This document shows positions 7,606-12,388 of a DNA stretch of 17,039 bases, one piece after another; within the stretch, counting starts at the first letter, position 1; each line of letters starts with the position of its first letter. Location of the stretch: the NCBI GenBank assembly GCA_002341315.1, contig DDNV01000085.1, forward strand, positions 90,158 to 107,196, in the 5' to 3' direction. The DNA comes from Cellvibrionales bacterium UBA2511. GTDB taxonomy: Bacteria; Pseudomonadota; Gammaproteobacteria; Pseudomonadales; Porticoccaceae. The position numbers were made by a program, and so were the translations under genes. Below the pieces are notes generated by a model. The model did no database searches, was not told the origin of the DNA, and saw only the letters and a program-made list of their open reading frames with translations.

Positions 7606-7890
7606 GTAGAGCCGCTAAGAGAGGTCGTCTTTTCTGGGTCGGGAAAGCGATACAGTTCACATAATGGGTGTTAATCTCCGGGGGGTTAATCTGTATTTAT
7701 TAGTTCTTTCGTATGAGTCATGCTCTCTTTGTGGTAGTTGGAGAAGCGGGACGCGGGTTTTCGCTGGAAAGAGCATGTTGTGCTTTACTGTACTGAGATA
7801 GTTGTAGTGAGAGAGTGCCGGTGAGAAAGTACCAGTGAGAGTTTGCTGCAGGATAAATAGCTGATCTGAGAAGGGTCACAGGGAAGCATT
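7606..7890. other. Noncoding leader region before the acyltransferase, with repeats
   Basis: No credible gene lies in these 285 bases. The region holds two direct copies of GTTAATCT at 7670-7677 and 7685-7692, set 15 bases apart, and a threefold 14-base tandem repeat at 7806-7847. I find no strong sigma-70 or GG-N10-GC promoter and no clear terminator for the upstream phosphatase gene. The change in base texture and the repeats suggest a regulated promoter region for the acyltransferase. Confidence 0.4.
7806..7847 (+). repeat. Three 14-bp tandem repeats upstream of the acyltransferase gene
   Basis: Consecutive units are AGTGAGAGAGTGCC, GGTGAGAAAGTACC and AGTGAGAGTTTGCT; the third is degenerate at its end. 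They finish 43 bases before the ATG of the exosortase-associated acyltransferase. Tandem sites of this kind can be repeated binding sites for a regulator, or can form part of the leader RNA. The repeat is plain in the sequence; its function is unknown. Confidence 0.6.
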
Positions 7891-8649
7891 ATGAACGAAA
7901 GTATGTTGTCCATAGCCGAGGATTTTCAACGTTATTTCACCGTTGAATATGCTGCAACTCCCGAGCAGAAAGCGGAAGTCTATAGCATCAGATACCGTGT
8001 TTATTGCGAAGAGTTCAGGTATGAGCCGATGGACCGTTTTCCGGCCAAGCAGGAATGGGATGACTTTGATGAAATCTCGTTTCACTGCCTGATCCGACAC
8101 AAAGCGACCAATCGGGGTGCTGGCTGTGTAAGGTTGGTGCCGGCGGGTAATAAGGGTATTTCGCATCTGCCAATGGAAGCTTTTTGTGGTGACAATCTGG
8201 ACAGAAAGCTTCTCGACAGCCTCCATCTCAATCGCGAGACAATCTGTGAGGTTTCCAGGCTAGCTGTTGACGGAGCGTTCAGGCGGCGTGCGGGGGAGGG
8301 ACGAACCCGTTTCGGTGATGTGGATGCAATCGACTGTTCATTTCATGAGCGCCGTACCTTTTCCCTGATTTCAGTGGCCGCATACCTGGCGGCAACTTCT
8401 CTTACAGAAATCACGGGTATGACCATGGCATTTGCCATGATGGAACCCTTTCTGCCCCGTTTGCTGGCGAAGTCGGGAATTGATTTTGAAAAGGTGGGAG
8501 GAGAAGTGGATTATCACGGGCTTAGAGCACCCTATTTCTCAACGACCGATAAGGCAATTAAAGGAATGCTGCCCAATTTGCGTGGGCTGTATGAAGCGAT
8601 TTACCCTGTGGTGAATAGCGGTTATCAGACGTCAGTTGTGAATCGGTAG
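7891..8649 (+). CDS. PEP-CTERM/exosortase system-associated acyltransferase (LuxI/GNAT-like)
   Basis: This 252-residue protein has the fold signature of autoinducer synthases and N-acyl amino acid synthases. It shows YSIRYRVYCEEFRYEP at 31-46, the acidic DDFDE at 57-61, and ICEVSRLAV at 118-126, whose E120/R123 match the LuxI-type E-x-S-R motif. It lacks a signal peptide and should act in the cytoplasm. From family knowledge, these proteins occur only in genomes with exosortase systems. They probably move an acyl group from an acyl carrier protein or CoA to an amine or amino acid. The donor could be the ACP encoded at 679-927. The ATG has an AGGGAAG Shine-Dalgarno; an in-frame ATG four codons later is a less likely start. 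An 83-base gap separates it from the ThiF-like gene, probably in one transcript. The acyl donor and acceptor are unknown. Confidence 0.92.
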   Translation: MNESMLSIAEDFQRYFTVEYAATPEQKAEVYSIRYRVYCEEFRYEPMDRFPAKQEWDDFDEISFHCLIRHKATNRGAGCVRLVPAGNKGISHLPMEAFCGDNLDRKLLDSLHLNRETICEVSRLAVDGAFRRRAGEGRTRFGDVDAIDCSFHERRTFSLISVAAYLAATSLTEITGMTMAFAMMEPFLPRLLAKSGIDFEKVGGEVDYHGLRAPYFSTTDKAIKGMLPNLRGLYEAIYPVVNSGYQTSVVNR

Positions 8650-8732
8650 GCGACAGTTATAGCCTGTTGCTGCGGCCAGACAGCTGTTGCCAGAGATAAT
8701 AAGCAGATAGAGTTTTGTCGGGGGAGCGAGGT

Positions 8733-9596
8733 TTGGCAGAGACCTTTGATTATCAAGCAGCATTTTCTCGCAATCTGGGGTGGGTGACAGAGGCAGAGCA
8801 GCAGTTACTGTCCGCCAGGCGAATTGCTATTGCTGGATTGGGCGGTGTAGGCGGTAGTCATCTGCTTTCCCTGGCCAGGCTGGGCATCGGTAGCTTCCAC
8901 GTGGCTGATATGGATATCTTTGAGTTGGCTAATTTTAATCGTCAGGTCGGAGCGACCATTCCCAACCTGGGAAGGGCCAAGGCTGAAGTGCTTACAGAGA
9001 TGGCCACGGCTATCAATCCCGAGCTAGACATAAAGACCTTTCCTGAGGGTGTGGCTCTCAACAACCTCGACCAGTTTCTCGCCGGTGTCGACCTCTATGT
9101 TGATGGGCTGGATTTTTTTGCTCTGGACATCAGACAGGCAGTATTCGCTGCCTGTGCCGATAAGGGGATCCCGGCTATTACAGCGGCACCTCTCGGTATG
9201 GGGGTTGCCCTGCTCTGCTTTATGCCGGGAAAAATGACCTTCGAGCAATACTTCAGAATGAAGGGGTTGTCAGAAAACGAGCAGCTCCTGCATTTTTTGC
9301 TGGGGCTGTCACCTGCCATGTTGCAGTCTGCCTATCTGGTGGATGATAGCAGGGTCGACCTGGCAGCCCACAAAGGCCCGTCAACCAATATGGCCTGCGA
9401 ACTTTGTGCCGGTGTTGCCGCCACCCACGCGCTCAAGGTTCTACTCAATCGCGGGAAAATTCTTGCGGCCCCCTACGGGCTTCACTTTGATGCCTATCGC
9501 AACTGCCTGAAAACAACCTGGCGTCCCTGGGGAAATGCCAACCCGATACAAAAACTGGGCTTGTTCATTGCCAGAAAAAGGCTCGGTATCCGGTAA
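8733..9596 (+). CDS. ThiF/MoeB/E1-like adenylyltransferase
   Basis: This 287-residue E1-superfamily protein has the glycine-rich nucleotide loop IAGLGGVGGSH (32-42), the ATP-contacting DMDIFELANFNRQ (59-71, with R70) and VDGLDFF at 123-129. Relatives adenylate a carboxyl group, often the C-terminus of a small carrier protein. Only one CxxC is present (C222, C225), so the usual four-cysteine zinc site of MoeB/ThiF looks incomplete. I prefer the TTG at 8733, six bases after a GGGGGAG Shine-Dalgarno, over the TTG at 8715, which lacks one. The gene follows the acyltransferase and converges on a nitroreductase-like gene 21 bases away. In mycobacteria the same two domain types are fused in Rv1355c-type proteins, which suggests a joint pathway. 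No ubiquitin-like or ThiS-like partner is visible; the acid substrate may be a small molecule. The substrate is unknown. Confidence 0.85.
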   Translation: MAETFDYQAAFSRNLGWVTEAEQQLLSARRIAIAGLGGVGGSHLLSLARLGIGSFHVADMDIFELANFNRQVGATIPNLGRAKAEVLTEMATAINPELDIKTFPEGVALNNLDQFLAGVDLYVDGLDFFALDIRQAVFAACADKGIPAITAAPLGMGVALLCFMPGKMTFEQYFRMKGLSENEQLLHFLLGLSPAMLQSAYLVDDSRVDLAAHKGPSTNMACELCAGVAATHALKVLLNRGKILAAPYGLHFDAYRNCLKTTWRPWGNANPIQKLGLFIARKRLGIR

Positions 9597-9602
9597 GGGC
9601 TG

Positions 9603-9625
9603 CCCGATTTTCCCTGGTTATCGGG
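9603..9625. terminator. Weak inverted repeat between convergent ThiF and nitroreductase genes
   Basis: CCCGAT at 9603-9608 and ATCGGG at 9620-9625 form a perfect 6-bp stem with an 11-base loop. It spans the 21-base gap and the end of the nitroreductase frame. There is no run of T on either side, so this is at best a weak bidirectional terminator. Confidence 0.25.
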
Positions 9626-10691
9626 TAGAGGTATCGGTGAAAACCTTTTCGATCGGTAATCGCAGCGAGGAGGGGGGTGCCTGCTTTTTGGGATAGCCGA
9701 CTCTGAGCAGCATGTGCAGGCTTTCTCCCTCGGACAGGCCCAGTATGCTCTGGCAATTGTTTGCCAGCGTTGTCGCTGCGCCAACAAGATCAGAAGGGAC
9801 AGTGCCGGTGGACAGTCTCGCCAGCTGGTCAGATATTACATAGTACGGGTGAGCGGCGATATGCTGGCCATTGAGGTGGCTCCAGCTTCGGTTAAGCAGC
9901 ATTCCGGCATCAAGTGCGCCGGTGGCATCCGGCGGGGCAATCACCGCCAGTAGTGCCGGTGCGCCAGCGACAGGTGCTGAATCCACTGTTGCCAGAAACT
10001 TGTAGATGCCCAGGCGGTTGAGCATTTTCATACGGTTCCAGTCACCGATAAATTTCAGCAGGTACGAGCCGCCGGGCGGTAGTGCCAGCGTCTTTAAATC
10101 CAGTCCGTCAGCTTCTTTTACACTATCTTCGGAAAAGCGCAGGCTGGCCATCAGCCACTCGTGAACCTCTCTGGTCTGAAAGCGAATTTCCGAGGCCGAC
10201 TTAACCAGTTGCCCGACCCGTCTGATCTGTCCGGGTTCATTGATGGTTATCAGTCTGGCGCTGCTCTCAGACAGCTCTTCCAGGCTGTCCAGAACATCCC
10301 GGGGAAGCGGCGTGTTCTTGTAGGGGAAGCGATTGGTATGACGAATCGATGGATATTGTTTGGTGCGCTCCAGCATAGGCTTGACGGGTGATGGCTTAAA
10401 GCTCAGAGCCGCGTAGTAGGCCCGGTTGGCCTCACCTTCTGGCCACCAGTGAATTTCCGTTTTCAGGTCCCTTTGTTGCGCAGCGTTGACGATGTTCTCC
10501 ACGGCGGCGCCAATCGATAACAGTGTTGCCCTGTTGTCGGGGGGGAATGTGCGGCCGGCGACCCTGGCGTGATCATAGCGCAATGACAGCTGTTCGCCGT
10601 TCCAGTGGAAATGCCAGGGCTGTGAGTTGTCGGCGGAGGGCGCGCGATGCCCGGCATTGACCAATTGCAGGATCGTTTTTATGTCTGTCAT
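9618..10691 (-). CDS. Nitroreductase-fold flavoprotein (Rv1355c C-terminal-like / Acg-like)
   Basis: This 357-residue protein shows the nitroreductase FMN signature HRAPSADNSQPW at residues 15-26 and IRHTNRFPY at 116-124. The C-terminus has LLRVGYP at 328-334, followed by a proline-rich tail, as in the long nitroreductases related to the C-terminal half of mycobacterial Rv1355c. It is expected to bind FMN and carry out an NAD(P)H- or substrate-driven redox step in the cytoplasm; some long members of this group may only bind flavin. It converges on the ThiF-like gene, the usual partner domain in the fused form. The ATG at 10691 has no Shine-Dalgarno. The promoter at 10698-10726 would place the transcript start at the ATG, so the message may be leaderless. 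The substrate is unknown. Confidence 0.82.
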   Translation of the reverse strand: MTDIKTILQLVNAGHRAPSADNSQPWHFHWNGEQLSLRYDHARVAGRTFPPDNRATLLSIGAAVENIVNAAQQRDLKTEIHWWPEGEANRAYYAALSFKPSPVKPMLERTKQYPSIRHTNRFPYKNTPLPRDVLDSLEELSESSARLITINEPGQIRRVGQLVKSASEIRFQTREVHEWLMASLRFSEDSVKEADGLDLKTLALPPGGSYLLKFIGDWNRMKMLNRLGIYKFLATVDSAPVAGAPALLAVIAPPDATGALDAGMLLNRSWSHLNGQHIAAHPYYVISDQLARLSTGTVPSDLVGAATTLANNCQSILGLSEGESLHMLLRVGYPKKQAPPSSLRLPIEKVFTDTSTR

Positions 10692-10697
10692 GGCCGG

Positions 10698-10726
10698 ATT
10701 ATGGGCCGCCTGCGAGGCGGGGTCAA
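10698..10726 (-). promoter_or_regulatory. Sigma-70 promoter of the nitroreductase gene, likely leaderless
   Basis: On the minus strand the -35 is TTGACC (10726-10721, five of six matches) and the -10 is CATAAT (10703-10698, five of six), with the ideal 17-base spacer. Only six bases separate the -10 box from the ATG, so the expected transcript start is the A of the start codon. The missing Shine-Dalgarno agrees with this. Confidence 0.6.
10706..10720. promoter_or_regulatory. Perfect palindrome filling the nitroreductase promoter spacer (candidate operator)
   Basis: CCGCCT-GCG-AGGCGG is a perfect 6-3-6 inverted repeat. It occupies 15 of the 17 bases between the -35 and -10 boxes. A repressor bound here would block RNA polymerase directly. 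The regulator is not identified, and no regulator gene is present in the window. Confidence 0.5.
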
Positions 10727-10967
10727 AACTATCTGTGACAGCTTTGTTTGCCTCTCACTCTGTCCCCCATGCTTCTTGTGCTATGGATAAAATGGTTGAG
10801 GGTGCAGCAACGGGCTAGAACGTTTGTTTTTAAATTTGCCGGCACCGTCAGGTTTCTTTACAGGCAGCGAATTTTTCTCAAAGGGCTGTCTGGCTGCCCA
10901 AAAAGAGTTTTCTAATAAATCATTTAATATCAGAGGGATAGTGGTTTTTTGGGAGAATAATCCAGTC

Positions 10968-10984
10968 TTGGCATGCTTTGTGCT
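10968..10984 (+). promoter_or_regulatory. Candidate sigma-54 (RpoN) promoter of the PEP-CTERM gene
   Basis: TTGGCATGCTTTGTGCT matches the consensus TTGGCACRNNNRTTGCW at most specified positions. It keeps the essential GG (10970-10971) and GC (10982-10983) exactly ten bases apart. The transcript would start near 10994, giving a leader of about 115 bases. In exosortase bacteria the PrsK/PrsR two-component system works with RpoN to drive PEP-CTERM genes, so the site makes sense here. No comparable site was found before prsT or the acyltransferase. Confidence 0.6.
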
Positions 10985-11108
10985 AAATATTACGGAAAGG
11001 TTAATCAGTTTTGATCTGATAATCCTCTAAACAGAAAACTAAAGACGTGTAGACACAGAGTCATCTTTTCGGCAAACAATGGAACTGTAAGGTTCTAGGA
11101 GTGAATAA

Positions 11109-12050
11109 ATGAAAACGAACAATTTTGTAAAGCAGTTAGCTATAGGCCTGGGCCTCAGTGCTGCAATGGTGGGCAGCGCTTCAGCGGCAACCATGATCAC
11201 CTCCTTTGATTATACCCAGGAATTTGAGTGGGTAGAGCCAATCAATCCGGCTGGTGTTGTAAAAGAAGGTGCTACCTCTGGCGTTTCTGATGTCGACGGT
11301 TTCACCAAGCTGAGCTGGGGTGTTCCTTCCAACAACTTCAATCTGCCCAGCAGCCTCGTGATCAATCCCGAAGCTGGCGACAGCACTACCCCGAGTAATA
11401 ACCTGACCAGTGGCAGTGGCGCGACTGGCCTGCAGGTTTCGACGGATGTGAACGCGACAACTTTCGCCCTGGGCCCGGTCGTTACCCACAACAACTTTGT
11501 GATTACTGACCCCGCCAACCAGTCTCTGCAAAACACGGCAGCTCAGGATTATGTTGTCCTGACACCAAACGGTGGTGGCTCTGATCAGATTCAGGAAGTG
11601 ACGTTCGGCGTGAGCTTTACTGAAACAGTCAACAACCCCGGCAGTCCCGGTGCCTGCCCGGCTGGTGTTCCCTTTAACGGTTTTGGTTGTGGTGATATCT
11701 TCGCGCTCACCAGTGACTTGATTGACTTGGCCACAGCGCAACTCTTTAACGGCTCTGTATTGGCCTTCCTGATCGATTCATTCTCGGTTGATGGCTTCAC
11801 TTACGACGTCTACGTTGCAGCACTGGGTCTGGGCCCTCTCTCTGAAGAGGCTTGCACTGCAGCTGCCGCTGGCGACAACTGCATTGGTTTCACAACTGCG
11901 GAAAATGAGTCCAGCAGCTTCCAGCTCGAGTTTGCGATTCTGGCCACTGAAAACATCCCTGAGCCCGCTACTCTGGGCTTGCTGGCAGCCAGCCTGTTGT
12001 TGATGGGTCTGGTTCGTCGCAGAAAAGTAAACGGTAGCCTGTCTGCCTGA
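11109..12050 (+). CDS. PEP-CTERM sorting-domain protein, THxN family
   Basis: This 313-residue exported protein is the exosortase substrate of the window. It has a Sec signal peptide with ASA at 24-26 as the likely cleavage site. The C-terminal sorting signal has the motif PEP at 284-286 (IPEPATLG), a hydrophobic helix at about 288-302 and a basic tail, RRRK. The mature part is rich in Thr, Ser, Asn, Asp and Gly. It contains VTHNN at 125-129, the mark of the THxN family of PEP-CTERM proteins, after an LSWG segment at 68-71. Four cysteines form two close pairs (183/194 and 249/258) that could make small disulfide loops. The start has a strong AGGAG seven bases upstream. It stands alone between a sigma-54-like promoter and an intrinsic terminator. 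Such proteins are thought to reach the surface or the exopolysaccharide matrix; the exact role is unknown. Confidence 0.94.
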   Translation: MKTNNFVKQLAIGLGLSAAMVGSASAATMITSFDYTQEFEWVEPINPAGVVKEGATSGVSDVDGFTKLSWGVPSNNFNLPSSLVINPEAGDSTTPSNNLTSGSGATGLQVSTDVNATTFALGPVVTHNNFVITDPANQSLQNTAAQDYVVLTPNGGGSDQIQEVTFGVSFTETVNNPGSPGACPAGVPFNGFGCGDIFALTSDLIDLATAQLFNGSVLAFLIDSFSVDGFTYDVYVAALGLGPLSEEACTAAAAGDNCIGFTTAENESSSFQLEFAILATENIPEPATLGLLAASLLLMGLVRRRKVNGSLSA

Positions 12051-12077
12051 TCTATTCTGCAAGTAAGTGTGAGTATG

Positions 12078-12109
12078 AAAGCGGTGACCCCTGGTCGCCG
12101 CTTTTTTTT
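12078..12109 (+). terminator. Rho-independent terminator of the PEP-CTERM gene
   Basis: AGCGGTGACC (12080-12089) pairs with GGTCGCCGCT (12093-12102), with one G-U pair and a three-base loop, and is followed by eight T. It begins 28 bases after the stop codon. The gene is therefore probably a single-gene transcript, separate from prsT. Confidence 0.92.
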
Positions 12110-12133
12110 GCCTGGCTTTTCTGCCGGGTTCTT

Positions 12134-12163
12134 TTTTGACTGGACCCGACTATTTTGACTGGA
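12134..12163 (+). repeat. Two direct copies of an 11-bp element upstream of prsT
   Basis: TTTTGACTGGA occurs at 12134-12144 and again at 12153-12163, 19 bases apart. It lies just after the terminator and about 230 bases before prsT. The spacing is near two helical turns, as for paired binding sites. Neither copy forms a good sigma-70 promoter with the bases downstream. Confidence 0.5.
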
Positions 12164-12225
12164 ATGTTTAATGGGCCTCTCTCGTTTACTCCATTTGCTT
12201 CACTCTACGCCACAGGCTTTATTTC

Positions 12226-12243
12226 ATCTGACTACTGTCAGAT
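12226..12243. promoter_or_regulatory. Perfect palindrome upstream of prsT (candidate operator)
   Basis: ATCTGAC-TACT-GTCAGAT is a perfect 7-4-7 inverted repeat, 145 bases before the prsT start, with no T run after it. It looks more like a dimeric regulator site than a terminator. The remaining bases up to 12388 are A+T-rich; I could not settle on a promoter among several weak matches near 12280-12310. Confidence 0.45.
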
Positions 12244-12388
12244 CCGCGACTATCTATTTGTCCGCAAACCCTGTTTGCTTTAACCTTGAACGGAGTTTTA
12301 TTATCAAATAAGCAGTTTTATTTTTTGCAATAATGCTAATCATCTTCAAGCAAGCGGTTACCTCTGGCAGGTACAAAGGGAATTTTCT

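Larger units (their letters stand above)
10692..11108. other. Intergenic regulatory region between nitroreductase and PEP-CTERM genes
   Basis: This 417-base divergent gap is A+T-rich towards the right and has no credible gene. A short open frame at 10824-11030 starts at a TTG, has no homology I recognise and runs over promoter elements. The left end carries the nitroreductase promoter and palindrome. The right part carries a sigma-54-like site at 10968-10984. Downstream of that, an imperfect inverted repeat (GGTTAATCAG at 10999-11008 with CTGATAATCC at 11016-11025, 8 of 10 paired) falls in the expected 5' leader. Confidence 0.5.

Noticed and set aside
10824..11030. A 68-codon open frame in the PEP-CTERM upstream region
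   Set aside because: It has a TTG start without a ribosome site and no recognised similarity, and it runs across the sigma-54-like promoter.
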